Positions 38,519 to 48,434 of a stretch of 64,000 nucleotides of DNA are shown one piece after another (positions within the stretch are counted from its first letter, which is position 1; the number at the start of each line of letters is the position of its first letter). Made by a program: the position numbers and the translations under genes. This stretch comes from Lacticaseibacillus kribbianus (GTDB lineage Bacteria; Bacillota; Bacilli; Lactobacillales; Lactobacillaceae), in the NCBI RefSeq assembly GCF_020180945.1, contig NZ_JAIPUL010000001.1, positions 868,001 to 932,000 of the forward strand, given 5' to 3'. The notes below the pieces were generated by a model, which saw only the letters and a list, made by a program, of their open reading frames with translations, ran no database searches and was not told the DNA's origin.

Positions 38519-39394
38519 CTAGTGAGTGGTGATCACGTAGCCGTGGTCGAAGGTTGCGCCCGGCTCAAGCTTGTTAATGCCAAGCTTGTCGGTCAGCTCC
38601 TGGGTGGTGTCGGTGGTGTCGGCGATGCCCCACCACGGCTCCAGGCAAACGAAGGTCGCGTCATCCGTGTACGGGCTCCAGACGCCCATGAACTGCGCGT
38701 CTTTCACCGTCAGGTCCACGCCGCGCGTGGTTTTTTCCGAGCGGATCGAGAAGGTGTTCTTGCCGGTCAGCTGGTAGATCGCCGCGTCGTTCTTGAAAAA
38801 CTTGCGGTCCAGCTGCAGGTTCGTGTCCGTCGCCGCAAGCGTGCGGTGCGCGTAGTCGATGCCGCCCGCCGTCAGCGGAATCTGCACCCGCGACTTGCGC
38901 GGGGCAAAGGACAGGTAGTAGTCGGTGAAGTCGGAGTCTTCGGTCATCGGCACGTTGAAGCCCGGGTGCCCGCCGACGGAGAAGTACAGCGGCGCGTCCG
39001 CATCCGGGTTCTCGACGTGGTAGGCCACCGCCAGCGTGTTGTTTTCAAGCGTGAAGGTGATCGCGAACTTGAAGGCAAACGGGTAGTTGGCGCGGGTCTC
39101 GGGCGTGTCACTCAACACGAAGGTCGCGCTGGTCTGAGATTGTTCGGCCACCGTGAAGTCCAGGTCGCGGGCGAAGCCGTGCTGGCCCATGTGGTAGTCC
39201 TGACCCTGGTAGCGGTAGGTCTTGTCCTTCAGCGCGCCGACGAAGGGAAACAGCACCGGGGCGTGGCGCTGCCACACGGTGGGGTCGGCCTGCCAGATGT
39301 ACTCGTGCTGGGAGTGGTTATCGACCAAGCTCGTCAGCTCTGCGCCGTGCGTCGCAAGCGTCGCGGTCAGAAAATCGTTCGTTAGGGTTACCAT
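38519..39394 (-). CDS. Aldose 1-epimerase family protein (LacX-like)
   Basis: A 291-residue galactose-mutarotase-fold protein of the LacX/YeaD group, expected to interconvert sugar anomers. Catalytic-site segments are VLFPFVGALKDKTY, GQHGFARD and FSVGGHPGFNVPM (His), with a late Glu in CLEPWWGIAD. The precise sugar is unknown; LacX-type proteins are usually not part of galactose operons. It follows hslU in the same direction on the minus strand, behind a terminator. Confidence 0.88.
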   Translation of the reverse strand: MVTLTNDFLTATLATHGAELTSLVDNHSQHEYIWQADPTVWQRHAPVLFPFVGALKDKTYRYQGQDYHMGQHGFARDLDFTVAEQSQTSATFVLSDTPETRANYPFAFKFAITFTLENNTLAVAYHVENPDADAPLYFSVGGHPGFNVPMTEDSDFTDYYLSFAPRKSRVQIPLTAGGIDYAHRTLAATDTNLQLDRKFFKNDAAIYQLTGKNTFSIRSEKTTRGVDLTVKDAQFMGVWSPYTDDATFVCLEPWWGIADTTDTTQELTDKLGINKLEPGATFDHGYVITTH

Positions 39395-39634
39395 GATGAT
39401 CTATCTTCCTTTGTGTGTGGTGTCGGCCGCCACGGAGGCGGCATGCCCCTCTTTTATACCATGACAGCGCTTTTCGTTCAACTCATCGCGCCGGGGTGGC
39501 GAGACAAATTGGCCCGTACCAATCCGAGCCGCGGGGCCGCGGGCGCGATTCCGCGGCCGCCCGGCGGTTCAGCCCGCCTCGTGCGACGAAATGGCGGTTG
39601 GGCGGCAGCCCCGCGCCACCGCGCGCATGGCCGC

Positions 39635-39667
39635 AAAAAAACTGCCACGCCCGGCGTGGCAGTTTTT
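39635..39667. terminator. Terminator of hslUV
   Basis: Ten-base perfect stem CTGCCACGCC / GGCGTGGCAG flanked by A7 and T5, functional on both strands. The remaining 240 bases up to the epimerase gene are GC-rich with small palindromes and no ORF of merit. Confidence 0.92.
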
Positions 39668-39670
39668 GGC

Positions 39671-41071
39671 CTACAGAATGAAGCGGGTGAGGTCCTTGTC
39701 TTCTGCGATGTTGCCGACCTTGTCCATCACGTACTTCTCGGTGACGGTGATGTCCCCCATCTGCATGTCCGGCCCCTCGTACAACACGTCCTCGAGCAGC
39801 TTCTCGAGAATCGTGGCCAGGCGGCGGGCGCCGATGTTGTCGGTGTCGTGGTTGACGCGGATGGCGATGGCGGCGATGGCGTCAATCGCCTCCTTGGTGA
39901 AGGTCAGGCGCACGCCATCGGTGCGAATCAGCGCCATGTACTGCTTGACCAGCGCGTTGTCCGGCTCGGTCAGGATGCGTACGAAGTCTTCCTGCGTCAG
40001 GTCCTGAAGCTCGACGCGAATCGGGAAGCGGCCCTGCAGCTCGGCGATCAGGTCCGACGGCTTGGCCGTGGCGAAGGCGCCGGAGCCGATGAACAGCACG
40101 TGGTCCGTGCTGAGCGGCCCGTACTTGGTCGACACCTGCGAGCCCTCGACGATCGGCAGGATGTCGCGCTGGACGCCCTCGCGCGACACCTCGCCGGAGT
40201 TGTGCTTGTCGCCGGCGGCAATCTTGTCGATTTCGTCGATGAAAATGATGCCGTTGTTCTCGGCGGCCTGAATCGCGTCGTGGTAGATGTCGGCGTGGTT
40301 GACCAGCTTGTCGCTTTCCTCGCGAATGAACACCTCGCGGGCCTCGCGGACGGTCATTGTGCGCTCCACGCGCTTTTTGGGCATCATCGCGCCCAGCGTC
40401 TCCGACAGGTCGATGCCCATCTGGCCGTACATGTCGTTGCCGCCGTTGGGCTTTTTCTCGTCGGTCACCGCCACGGTCAGCTCGCGGTCCTCCAAGAGGC
40501 CCTTGTCGAGCTGCTCGGTGACGGTCAGGCGCTGGTTGCGAATCTCGTCGGTCAGCTCCTCCTTGGGCGCCTGCGGGGTTGCCCCCTCGCCGTTTTGGAG
40601 GTTTTGGAGCATGCTCATCATGTCGGCCATCGGGTTGGTCGACTTCTTTTCCTTCTTGATGGCCGGGACCAGGAGGCGCACCAGGCGCTTGTTGGCCTCG
40701 CGCGTGGCGCGGCCGCGGACCTTGGCGAAGGCCTGCTGCTCCTGCATCGCCACGGCGACGTCGGCCAGGTCGCGCACCATCGACTCCACGTCGCGGCCGA
40801 CGTAGCCGACCTCGGTGAACTTGGTGGCCTCAACCTTCACGAACGGCGCGTTGACGATCTTGGCCAGGCGCCGGGCGATCTCGGTCTTGCCGACGCCGGT
40901 GGGACCGATCATCAGGAGGTTTTTGGGCGTGATGTCCTGCTGGAGCTTCTCCGGCAGCTGCATGCGGCGGTGGCGGTTGTACAGGGCGACGGCGACGGCG
41001 CGCTTGGCCGCGGTCTGGCCGATCACGTACTGGTCCAGGGCCTCAACGATCTGCTTGGGTGTTTGTGTCAT
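39671..41071 (-). CDS. hslU: ATP-dependent protease ATPase subunit HslU
   Basis: AAA+ unfoldase (466 residues) partner of HslV. Walker A is GPTGVGKTEIARRLAK, Walker B is GIIFIDEIDKIAAG, and the intermediate I-domain separates them. The C-terminal end DKVGNIAEDKDLTRFIL matches the tail that inserts into HslV. AGGAGG precedes ATG 41071. It is the last gene of the xerC-hslV-hslU set. Confidence 0.97.
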   Translation of the reverse strand: MTQTPKQIVEALDQYVIGQTAAKRAVAVALYNRHRRMQLPEKLQQDITPKNLLMIGPTGVGKTEIARRLAKIVNAPFVKVEATKFTEVGYVGRDVESMVRDLADVAVAMQEQQAFAKVRGRATREANKRLVRLLVPAIKKEKKSTNPMADMMSMLQNLQNGEGATPQAPKEELTDEIRNQRLTVTEQLDKGLLEDRELTVAVTDEKKPNGGNDMYGQMGIDLSETLGAMMPKKRVERTMTVREAREVFIREESDKLVNHADIYHDAIQAAENNGIIFIDEIDKIAAGDKHNSGEVSREGVQRDILPIVEGSQVSTKYGPLSTDHVLFIGSGAFATAKPSDLIAELQGRFPIRVELQDLTQEDFVRILTEPDNALVKQYMALIRTDGVRLTFTKEAIDAIAAIAIRVNHDTDNIGARRLATILEKLLEDVLYEGPDMQMGDITVTEKYVMDKVGNIAEDKDLTRFIL

Positions 41072-41080
41072 GGCGACCTC

Positions 41081-41602
41081 CTAGAAAGACTCGACGCGAA
41101 TGTTGTGGTTGGTGAAAATGTCGATGCTGCCGGCGATGTCGATCGCGGCGCGCGCGATGTCAACGGCCGCCATGTCGGTGTGCTGAATCATCGCCATCGC
41201 CGCGGCCTGGGCGTAGTTGCCACCGGAACCGATGGCGACCACATCGTCGTCCGGGTCGATCACCTCGCCGGACCCCGACACGAGCAGCAGGTCGGTTGCA
41301 TCCATCACGATCATCATCGCCTCAAGCTTTTGAAGCGTCGGGTCCTTGCGCCAGTCCTGGGCCAGGGCGACGGCGGCGCGGCGCAGGTTGCCGGCGTGGT
41401 TCTCAAGCTTTTTTTCGAACCACTCCTGCAGGGTGAAGGCGTCGGCGACCCCGCCGGCGAAGCCGATCACGACCTTGCCGCCGTAGATGCGGCGGACCTT
41501 CTGTGCGTTGCCCTTCATGATCACCTTCTCGCCGAGGGTGACCTGGCCGTCGCCGGCGATTGCCGTGTGGCCGTTCTTGCGTACTGCTGCGATTGTTGTC
41601 AT
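41081..41602 (-). CDS. hslV: ATP-dependent protease subunit HslV
   Basis: Proteasome-like N-terminal nucleophile protease, 173 residues. Removal of Met1 exposes the catalytic Thr of [18 protein letters not shown] and the C-terminal [12 protein letters not shown] are typical. It forms a double-ring peptidase capped by HslU and degrades unfolded proteins. It lies nine bases upstream of hslU. Confidence 0.97.
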   Translation of the reverse strand: MTTIAAVRKNGHTAIAGDGQVTLGEKVIMKGNAQKVRRIYGGKVVIGFAGGVADAFTLQEWFEKKLENHAGNLRRAAVALAQDWRKDPTLQKLEAMMIVMDATDLLLVSGSGEVIDPDDDVVAIGSGGNYAQAAAMAMIQHTDMAAVDIARAAIDIAGSIDIFTNHNIRVESF

Positions 41603-41678
41603 CGTAAGACTCCTTTGACCAATTTTGACTATGACTCAGTTTAACAGGGCAAGGGCGGGTGCGCCTCGGCCCTGCGCC

Positions 41679-42578
41679 CTAGTTGTGCCCGGGAAAATGC
41701 TTCAGGTAGTCCGCCTTGAGGTGCGCGGCGGTCATGTGCGTGTAAATCTGGGTGGTCGACAGGCTTTCGTGCCCCAACAGCTCCTGCACGGTGCGCAGGT
41801 CGGCGCCGTGGTCGAGCATGTGGGTGGCGAAGCTGTGGCGCAGCATGTGCGGGTGGATGCCGCCGGTCAGGCTGGTTTTTTCCACCAGCCGGTCGAGCAC
41901 GTACTCGATGCCGCGCGGCGTGATCGGTTGGCCGTGCTGGCTGACGAACACCCGCTCGTGCTGGCGGTCGAGCTTGGCCATCAGCGTGACCCGCCCGTCG
42001 TCCAGGTAGTGCAAAAGCGCCGCCTTGCAGTAGCTGCCGAACGGCACGTAGCGGTCCTTGTTGCCCTTGCCGTGCACCAGCATGACGCCGAGCTCGAAGT
42101 CCAGCTGATCCAGCGTCAGGTTGGCGCACTCGCTGACGCGGATGCCGGTGCCGTACAGCACCTCCAGCAGCGCCTGGTTGCGCTGGTCCAGCGGGTTGTC
42201 GCCCGCCACGGCGGCGAACAGCTCCTGAATCTCGGCCTCGTAGAAGAAATCGGGCAGGTGGTGGTGGCTTTTTCTGGTCTCCACCGCCTCGAACGGGTCG
42301 ACCTTGGCCTCGCCCACGCGAATCAGGTAGCGGTAGAAGCTGCGCAGGCTCGACAGCTTGCGTGCGACGCTGGCCCGAGCCAGGTTGCGATTCGAAAGCT
42401 CACCGAGGTAGGTCTGCACGTCGAGGTCGTCGACCGCGTTGAAGCTGGTGAGCCCGCCGTTGGCCGCCAGAAAATCGCGGAACTCGGTGATGTCCTCCTG
42501 GTAGGCCTTCTTGGTCTCGGGCGAGTACTGCCGCTCCACCAGCAGGTATTGCAAAAACTGCTTGATCTGTTCATCCAT
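41679..42578 (-). CDS. xerC: Tyrosine recombinase XerC
   Basis: A 299-residue site-specific recombinase that resolves chromosome dimers at dif. It has an N-terminal SAM-like core-binding domain (1-90) and a C-terminal catalytic domain with Arg in GTGIRVSE, HMLRHSFATHML (HxxR), GHESLSTTQIYTH (His and the nucleophile Tyr). ATG 42578 is preceded by a full GGAGGTGA. The trmFO-xerC-hslV-hslU order, typical of Firmicutes, supports XerC rather than a phage integrase. Confidence 0.95.
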   Translation of the reverse strand: MDEQIKQFLQYLLVERQYSPETKKAYQEDITEFRDFLAANGGLTSFNAVDDLDVQTYLGELSNRNLARASVARKLSSLRSFYRYLIRVGEAKVDPFEAVETRKSHHHLPDFFYEAEIQELFAAVAGDNPLDQRNQALLEVLYGTGIRVSECANLTLDQLDFELGVMLVHGKGNKDRYVPFGSYCKAALLHYLDDGRVTLMAKLDRQHERVFVSQHGQPITPRGIEYVLDRLVEKTSLTGGIHPHMLRHSFATHMLDHGADLRTVQELLGHESLSTTQIYTHMTAAHLKADYLKHFPGHN

Positions 42579-42660
42579 GGCGTCACCTCCCACTTCCTGT
42601 TGCCTCTTCACGGTAACACAGAAACGGGGCCCAGCGAATGCTTGGCCCCGAATTTGTGAC

Positions 42661-43956
42661 TTATTCCGTGAACGCGGCCAGGTCCGCCAGCGCGCGGTCG
42701 GCCAGCGCCTGGTTGCGCTCGCGCTTGTCCTTGATGCGCTGGGCGAGCGGCGGCATGATGCCGAAGTTCGCGTTCATCGGCTGGAAGTGCGCGCCGCTAG
42801 TGTGCGTGATGTAGTGGGCCATCGAGCCGATCGCCGTGGTCTCGGGAAAGACCCGGGCGGATAGCCCCAGCGCCAGCCGGGCGGCGTTTTGGCCCGCCAG
42901 CAGGCCGCTGGCGGCGGATTCGACGTAGCCCTCCACCCCGGTCATCTGACCGGCGAAAAACAGCCCGGCGCGCTTGGCGCTTTCGTAGGTCGGCAAGAGC
43001 ACCTCGGGCGAGTTCATGTAGGTGTTGCGGTGCATCACCCCGTAGCGCACGATCTCGGCGTTTTCAAGGCCCGGAATCATGCGGAACACGCGCTTTTGCT
43101 CGCCCCACTTCAGGTGCGTCTGGAAGCCGACGATGTTGTACAGGCTGGCCGCCGCGTTGTCTTGGCGCAGCTGCACCACGGCGTACGGGTCGCGCCCGGT
43201 CTTGGGGTCCGCGAGGCCGACCGGCTTCAGCGGGCCGAACAGCATCGTGCGCGGCCCGCGCTGGGCCATCACCTCGATGGGCATGCAGCCCTCAAAGACG
43301 GTCAGGTCCTCGAAGCCGTGGCCCTCCGCCGCCTCGGCGGAGACCAGCGCCTCCTGGAAGGCGTAGAACTCGTCTCGGGTCATCGGGCAGTTCAGGTAGG
43401 CCGCCTCGCCGCGGTCGTAGCGCGACTTCTTGTAGACCTTGGTCATGTCGATGCTGGCCGCGTCCAGGATCGGCGCGGCGGCGTCGAAGAAGTGCAGCCC
43501 GTCCTCGCCGTTGAGTGCGGCGATGCGCTTGGCCAGCCCGTCCGCCGTCAGCGGCCCGGTGGCGACCACCGTCAGGCCCTCGGGAAAATCGCTCAGCTCC
43601 TCGTTGACCACGGTGACGCGCGGATGGTTGCGCACCTTGGCCGTGACCATCTCAGCAAACGGCTCGCGGTCGACGGCCAACGCGCCGCCGGCCGGGACAG
43701 CCGTGGCGTCGGCGCAGGCCATGATGACCGAGTTCAGCCGGCGCATCTCCTCTTTGAGCAGCCCGACGGCGTTGGTGAGGCCGTTGGCGCGCAGGGAGTT
43801 GGTGCAGACCAGCTCCGCGAAGTTGGCGGTGTGGTGCGCCGGGGTGGTGGCCACCGGGCGCATCTCGTAAAGCGTGACATCGACGCCGGCGTTGGCAATC
43901 TGCCACGCCGCCTCGCTGCCGGCAAGCCCGGCACCGATGACGTTGACCTTAGGCAT
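42661..43956 (-). CDS. trmFO: tRNA (uracil-5-)-methyltransferase TrmFO
   Basis: Folate- and FAD-dependent enzyme making ribothymidine-54 in tRNA, 431 residues. FAD-binding [16 protein letters not shown] opens the protein; CTNSLR and the catalytic-region Cys in [17 protein letters not shown] follow. ATG 43956 is supported by GGAGGGA. The longer upstream frame reads into the structured intergenic region and is rejected. Confidence 0.96.
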   Translation of the reverse strand: MPKVNVIGAGLAGSEAAWQIANAGVDVTLYEMRPVATTPAHHTANFAELVCTNSLRANGLTNAVGLLKEEMRRLNSVIMACADATAVPAGGALAVDREPFAEMVTAKVRNHPRVTVVNEELSDFPEGLTVVATGPLTADGLAKRIAALNGEDGLHFFDAAAPILDAASIDMTKVYKKSRYDRGEAAYLNCPMTRDEFYAFQEALVSAEAAEGHGFEDLTVFEGCMPIEVMAQRGPRTMLFGPLKPVGLADPKTGRDPYAVVQLRQDNAAASLYNIVGFQTHLKWGEQKRVFRMIPGLENAEIVRYGVMHRNTYMNSPEVLLPTYESAKRAGLFFAGQMTGVEGYVESAASGLLAGQNAARLALGLSARVFPETTAIGSMAHYITHTSGAHFQPMNANFGIMPPLAQRIKDKRERNQALADRALADLAAFTE

Positions 43957-44365
43957 GAAATCCCTCCGTTCGACCCGCGAGCGGGCCGGAAAATTGTTGT
44001 CGTGCGGTGATAAAATGCCGGGCTCCGGCCCGAACCGGTCACAGCTTCCGGCTCCGGGCCGAGGCGGCGGTCCGCGTGGGGCTCCCGCAAGCCCAAAGCC
44101 AGGTCTTGCGACCCGCCCTTGCACTAAGCCGGCACAACCCGCCGGCTAAGTGCAATGTCACGCTGGCTCGCCTCGGCCCTCCGCCTGCAGCTGTGACCCG
44201 TTCGTGCCTCCGCCCTTACACAGTGACCCAATTATCAGGCACCGCAAAACTCGGACGATTCATCTGTCGGGTTTCAACTACCGCAATTGCCGAGCTACCA
44301 GCGCCGCCCTGCCGTGGAGCCGGAAGCAGTGGCCCGTTCGTGCCGGAGCTAGGCCCCCGTACTGC
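43957..44365. other. Structured intergenic region with alternative long pairings
   Basis: A 409-base gene-free stretch between topA and trmFO. Nested perfect or near-perfect arms are: 44032-44046 with 44189-44203 (14 of 15), 44056-44066 with 44169-44179 (perfect), 44097-44102 with 44163-44168, and 44119-44133 with 44141-44155 (one mismatch), giving a foldback of about 172 bases. The left arm around 44032-44055 can instead pair with 44316-44340 (about 21 of 24). The two folds exclude each other. No T-run follows, so it is not a simple terminator. No ORF is supported. Confidence 0.7.
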
Positions 44366-46447
44366 TTACTTCTGCACGGCCTCTTTGTAGTCGTTGTTCG
44401 GGCAGACGATCTGGCGGCCGCCGCGCAGCTTCTTTTCGACCAGGTAGTGGCCGCAGACCGGGCAGTCGCGGCCGGCCGGCTTGTCCCAGGAGACGAAATC
44501 GCAGGCCGGGTAGCGGTCGCAGCCGTAAAAGACGCGGTTGCGCTTGGACTTGCGCTCGACGATCTGGCCCTTGCCGCACTTCGGGCAGACGACGCCGATC
44601 TCCTTGACGATGGCCTTGGTGTTGCGGCAATCCGGGAAGCGCGAGCAGGCGTAGAACTTGCCGAAGCGCCCGAGCTTGATCACCATCGGCGCTCCGCAGA
44701 TGTCGCAGTCGAAACCGGCGGGCTCGTCTTTGATCTGGATCTTCTTGATGCCCTCTTCGGCGTGGGCGACCTCCTGGGAGAACGGCTTGTAGAACTGGTC
44801 GATGACCGGCACCCACTTGACCTTGCCGGTTTCGATGCTGTCGAGGTCGCCTTCGACCTTGGCGGTGAACTTGATGTCCACGATGTCCGGGAAGAACTTC
44901 GTGATCAGATCGTTGACGATCTCGCCGAGCTCGGTGGGCTCGAAGCGCTTGGCCGTGATCTTGACGTAGTAGCGCTTCTTCAGGGTCTCGATGGTCGGCG
45001 CGTACGTGCTCGGCCGGCCAACGCCGTTCTCCTCCAGCGCCTTGACCAGGTTGGCTTCGGAAAAACGTGCCGGCGGCTGCGTGAAGTGCTGGGCCGGGTC
45101 CGTTTTGACCAGGGTCACCGCATCCCCGATGGCGAGCTCCGGCAGCAGGTTGTCCTTGGTGTCGGCGTCGCGGCTGGAGACGTAGAGCTTGGTGAAGCCC
45201 TCGAACTTGGTCTGGCTGCCGTTGGCGCGGAAGGTGGCAGCACCCTGCTGGATGGTCACCTGCACCGTGTCGATCACGGCCGGCGTCATCTCGCTTGCGA
45301 CAAAGCGGCTCCAGATCAGGTTGTACAGGCGCATCTGATCCTTGTCGAGCACCGCCTCGAGGCTCTTGGGCGTGCGGTTGGTGCTGCTCGGGCGAATCGC
45401 CTCGTGGGCGTCTTGCGCCCCTTCCTGCAGCTTGCCCTGGCGGATCTTGACCGCCGCGTAGGCTTCGCCGTACTGCTCGTGGATGAAGTGCGAGGTCTCC
45501 GTCTTGGCGACGCTTGAGACACGCGTCGAGTCGGTACGCATGTAGGTGATCAGCCCGACCGTGCCGAGCTTGCCGCCGAGGTTGATCCCTTCGTACAGCT
45601 GCTGGGCCAGCATCATGGTCTTGCGGGCCGGGAAGCCGAGCTTGCGGTTGGCCTCCTGCTGCAGCGAGCTGGTGGTGAACGGCGGCGCCGGGAAGCGCTT
45701 GCGCTCCTTCTTCACGACGTTGGTGATGTCAAAAGGCGCCTTGCGGTCGATCTGGGCCAGCACGTCTTGCACCGCCGCGTTGTCGGGCAGCGCCGTCTTC
45801 TTGCCGTTCAGGCCGTAGAAGCTGGCCGCAAACTTCTTGCTGGCGCCCTTCTTGAACTCGGCGTCGAGGCTCCAGTACTCCTCCGGAACGAACGCGCGGA
45901 TCTCGTTTTCCCGGTCGATGATCAGCTTCAAGGCGACCGACTGGACGCGCCCGGCGCTCAGGCCCTTCTTGACCTTTTTCCACAAAAGCGGGCTGATCGA
46001 GTAGCCCACCAGGCGGTCCAAAACGCGCCGGGCCTGCTGGGCGTCGACCAGGTTCATGTCGATGGCGCGCGGGGTCTTGAACGCGTTTTTGACCGCGTCC
46101 TTGGTGATCTCGTTGAACACCACGCGGTTGGTGCCCGCGGGGTCGAGCCCCAGGATGTGGCTGACGTGCCAGGCGATGGCCTCCCCCTCGCGGTCCGGAT
46201 CGGCTGCGAGGTAGACGTGGTCGGCGCCCTTGGCGGCTTTCTTGAGATTCTTAATCACATCTCCCTTGCCGCGGATGGAGATGTACTTGGGTTCGTAATC
46301 GTGGTCAAAATCGATGCCCATCTGGCTCTTCGGGAGGTCCCGAATGTGCCCGAGTGAGGCGACGACCTTGTAGTTGCGACCGAGGTACTTCTCGATCGTC
46401 TTGGCTTTTGCTGGCGATTCCACAATGACCAAATTCTTGGTGGCCAT
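44366..46447 (-). CDS. topA: DNA topoisomerase I
   Basis: Type IA topoisomerase (693 residues) relaxing negative supercoils. TOPRIM opens [30 protein letters not shown] provides metal ligands; the active-site tyrosine is in [15 protein letters not shown] (near residue 310). Three C-terminal zinc-ribbon modules are seen: CDICGAP...CSRFPDC, CPKCGKG...CDRYPAC, and a last one, CPVCGHY, with only three cysteines visible (ending VCPNNDY). AAAGGAGGG precedes ATG 46447. Confidence 0.97.
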   Translation of the reverse strand: MATKNLVIVESPAKAKTIEKYLGRNYKVVASLGHIRDLPKSQMGIDFDHDYEPKYISIRGKGDVIKNLKKAAKGADHVYLAADPDREGEAIAWHVSHILGLDPAGTNRVVFNEITKDAVKNAFKTPRAIDMNLVDAQQARRVLDRLVGYSISPLLWKKVKKGLSAGRVQSVALKLIIDRENEIRAFVPEEYWSLDAEFKKGASKKFAASFYGLNGKKTALPDNAAVQDVLAQIDRKAPFDITNVVKKERKRFPAPPFTTSSLQQEANRKLGFPARKTMMLAQQLYEGINLGGKLGTVGLITYMRTDSTRVSSVAKTETSHFIHEQYGEAYAAVKIRQGKLQEGAQDAHEAIRPSSTNRTPKSLEAVLDKDQMRLYNLIWSRFVASEMTPAVIDTVQVTIQQGAATFRANGSQTKFEGFTKLYVSSRDADTKDNLLPELAIGDAVTLVKTDPAQHFTQPPARFSEANLVKALEENGVGRPSTYAPTIETLKKRYYVKITAKRFEPTELGEIVNDLITKFFPDIVDIKFTAKVEGDLDSIETGKVKWVPVIDQFYKPFSQEVAHAEEGIKKIQIKDEPAGFDCDICGAPMVIKLGRFGKFYACSRFPDCRNTKAIVKEIGVVCPKCGKGQIVERKSKRNRVFYGCDRYPACDFVSWDKPAGRDCPVCGHYLVEKKLRGGRQIVCPNNDYKEAVQK

Positions 46448-46557
46448 GTGCGCCCTCCTTTCACTGAGCGAGCTGCTCGCAAACTGCTAAAGCTTCGGCG
46501 CAGTGCGCCCGGCGTGTTTGAACACCGCGGTTCAACGACCGCTCAAAAACACAGGCT

Positions 46558-46587
46558 ATCATATGCTATGCGCTTGAACTTTGTCAA
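46558..46587 (-). promoter_or_regulatory. Promoter of topA
   Basis: Minus strand perfect -35 TTGACA (46582-46587), an 18-base spacer and -10 TATGAT (46558-46563), about 110 bases before topA. Confidence 0.75.
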
Positions 46588-46613
46588 ATGAATTGCGCGC
46601 ATTTCTACCTATG

Positions 46614-47468
46614 TTAAGGGTAAAACTGCAGCTCGTCCAGCAAGTCGGCGTCGGTCCAGACCAGCTTGGCGCCGGCCTGAATCAGGGCCGCGGTGCCGTC
46701 CCCCAAGGGCTCGCCGACGCGGTTGGGCAGCGCGAACACCTCGCGATTGTTCTGCAGCGCATAGTTGGCCGTGATCAGGCTGCCGGAGTGCGCCGCGGCC
46801 TCGGTCACCAGCACCCCGTGCGCCAGTCCGGCGATGATGCGGTTGCGCGCCACGAAGCGAAAGGGCGCCGGCGCCACCCCCGGCGGGTACTCGGACAACA
46901 GCAGCCCGGTCTTGGCGATGGTCGCCTGAAGCGCGCGGTTGTGGGCCGGGTAGACCTGGTCCAGCCCGTTGGCGACCACCGCCACCGTCGGCCAGCCGCG
47001 GCTCAGCGCGTACTCGTGTGCGAACGTGTCCGCCCCCGCGGCCAGCCCCGACAGCACCGTGATGGCCGGCAGCCCCCGCCCAATCGCCGCCAGCGCCTGG
47101 CGGGTGTAGCGGCTGGCCTGACGCGCGCCGACGATGGCCACGCTCAGCCGGTGCAAGGCGCCGAGGTCGCCTTGGTAAAACAGCACCGCCGGCGGCTGGC
47201 TGGCCTCCGCCAGGCGCGGCGGGTACGCCGCATCCAGCCGCGTCAGCACCCCGCCGCTGGCGTACAGCGTCGCCGCCTGGTTGCGCCACGCGTGGTCGGC
47301 CCACTTGGCCTGAAGCGGCGCGAGCGCCGCAACCCCGGCCAGCGCGTGCGCGTCGTCCTCAGGCCCCAGCCCCCGCGCCTCAATCGCTTCCCACAGCGCC
47401 TGCTCGCTGGCCCAGGCGGTCGTGTGCATCGCCAGGTGCCAGTGCACCAAGAGTTCTCGAACCTGCAT
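46614..47468 (-). CDS. dprA: DNA processing protein DprA
   Basis: A 284-residue DprA/Smf protein that loads RecA on incoming single-stranded DNA during transformation. The Rossmann fold carries VAIVGARQASRYTRQALAAIG (SxR-type phosphate site near residue 114) and LSGLAAGADTFAHEYAL. The usual GSL...NREVFALPNRVG end is present. No other competence gene is in the window. GGGAGGG lies before ATG 47468. Confidence 0.94.
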   Translation of the reverse strand: MQVRELLVHWHLAMHTTAWASEQALWEAIEARGLGPEDDAHALAGVAALAPLQAKWADHAWRNQAATLYASGGVLTRLDAAYPPRLAEASQPPAVLFYQGDLGALHRLSVAIVGARQASRYTRQALAAIGRGLPAITVLSGLAAGADTFAHEYALSRGWPTVAVVANGLDQVYPAHNRALQATIAKTGLLLSEYPPGVAPAPFRFVARNRIIAGLAHGVLVTEAAAHSGSLITANYALQNNREVFALPNRVGEPLGDGTAALIQAGAKLVWTDADLLDELQFYP

Positions 47469-47508
47469 CGCGCTCCCTCCCTTTTGGAGCAGATTACGCG
47501 GTTGGACG

Positions 47509-47537
47509 CCAAAAAGCCGCCCGAGGCAGGCGGCTTT
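47509..47537 (-). terminator. Terminator of rbgA-rnhB
   Basis: Minus-strand stem AAAGCCGCC / GGCGGCTTT with a seven-base loop and a following TT tail, upstream of dprA. Confidence 0.85.
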
Positions 47538-47666
47538 GGCAAAATTCTGGCGGGCCGGACCGATCGGTGGCCGGCAGGCGATACGGTGGGTGGGCGACCG
47601 GCGCGCACAACGCGGCGCAAGTGGTGGCCCGGCGACCCGGTCACCGCAGGCCGCGACACCCCGCGC

Positions 47667-48434
47667 TCAGCGCCCCGTGCGGGCCACGGCGTCTCGCACC
47701 GGCGAGAAGCTGCGGCGGTGGATCGGCGTCACGCCCAGCGCGCGGAGGCCTTGGAGGTGCTTGGCCGTGCCGTAGCCCTCGTTGGACGCGAGGTCGTAGC
47801 CCGGGTAGACCGCGTCGTACGTGGCCATCAACCGGTCGCGCACCACCTTGGCGACGATGCTTGCGGCGGCGATGCTGATGGAGTTGGCGTCCCCCTTGAT
47901 CAGCTTGCGCTGCGGCCAGCCGCCGGGCACGGTCATCGCGTCGACCAGCAGGAAGTCCGGGCGCACGCGCAGCCTGGCCGCGGCCTGGCCCATGATCAGC
48001 TCGGTGGCGTGGTAGATGTTTTCCCGGTCGATCATCGGGGCGTCGGCGACCCCCAGGCTGACGGCGACGGCCTGCGAGATGATCTGCGGGAACAGCTGCG
48101 TGCGCTCGTGGGCGGTCAGCTGCTTGGAGTCGTTGACGGGCAGGGCAAAATCGTGCGGCAGGATCACGGCGGCGGTCACCACCGGCCCGGCCAACGGCCC
48201 CCGCCCGACCTCGTCGATACCGGCGATGTGCGGGTAGCGCGGCCACAGCTCGCGCTCAAAGCGGCTGCGCTCAGCCAGGGCCTGCGCCGCCGCTTCCGCC
48301 TTGGCCTCGCGCCGGTGGTACTGCGCAAGCAGCGCCTGCGCCCCGGCGCGCGGGTCGGCGGCAAGCGCCTCAAGCACCGCCAGGTCGACGTCTGGCGTCG
48401 CCAGCAGTTCCTTATAAGCCTTCAGCGTCGTCAT
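47667..48434 (-). CDS. rnhB: Ribonuclease HII
   Basis: A 255-residue RNase HII cutting at single ribonucleotides in DNA. The catalytic DE pair is D74-E75 in [22 protein letters not shown] provides the next Asp, and [11 protein letters not shown] is the family motif. GGAGGTG precedes ATG 48434, and its start overlaps the end of rbgA by 23 bases. The 60-residue N-terminal helical extension is normal in Gram-positive homologues. Confidence 0.95.
   Translation of the reverse strand: MTTLKAYKELLATPDVDLAVLEALAADPRAGAQALLAQYHRREAKAEAAAQALAERSRFERELWPRYPHIAGIDEVGRGPLAGPVVTAAVILPHDFALPVNDSKQLTAHERTQLFPQIISQAVAVSLGVADAPMIDRENIYHATELIMGQAAARLRVRPDFLLVDAMTVPGGWPQRKLIKGDANSISIAAASIVAKVVRDRLMATYDAVYPGYDLASNEGYGTAKHLQGLRALGVTPIHRRSFSPVRDAVARTGR

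Noticed and set aside
39413-41644. A 743-codon open frame on the plus strand
   Set aside because: It lies antisense to hslU and hslV, which have full families, motifs and start sites.
41606-41690. Possible hairpin between hslV and xerC
   Set aside because: CAGGGC/GCCCTG arms are short with a long loop and only two T residues follow; too weak to call a terminator.
41679-42578. Tyrosine recombinase as a sign of a mobile element
   Set aside because: Its N-terminal domain, length and trmFO-hslV neighbourhood identify chromosomal XerC; no attachment-site repeats were seen around it.
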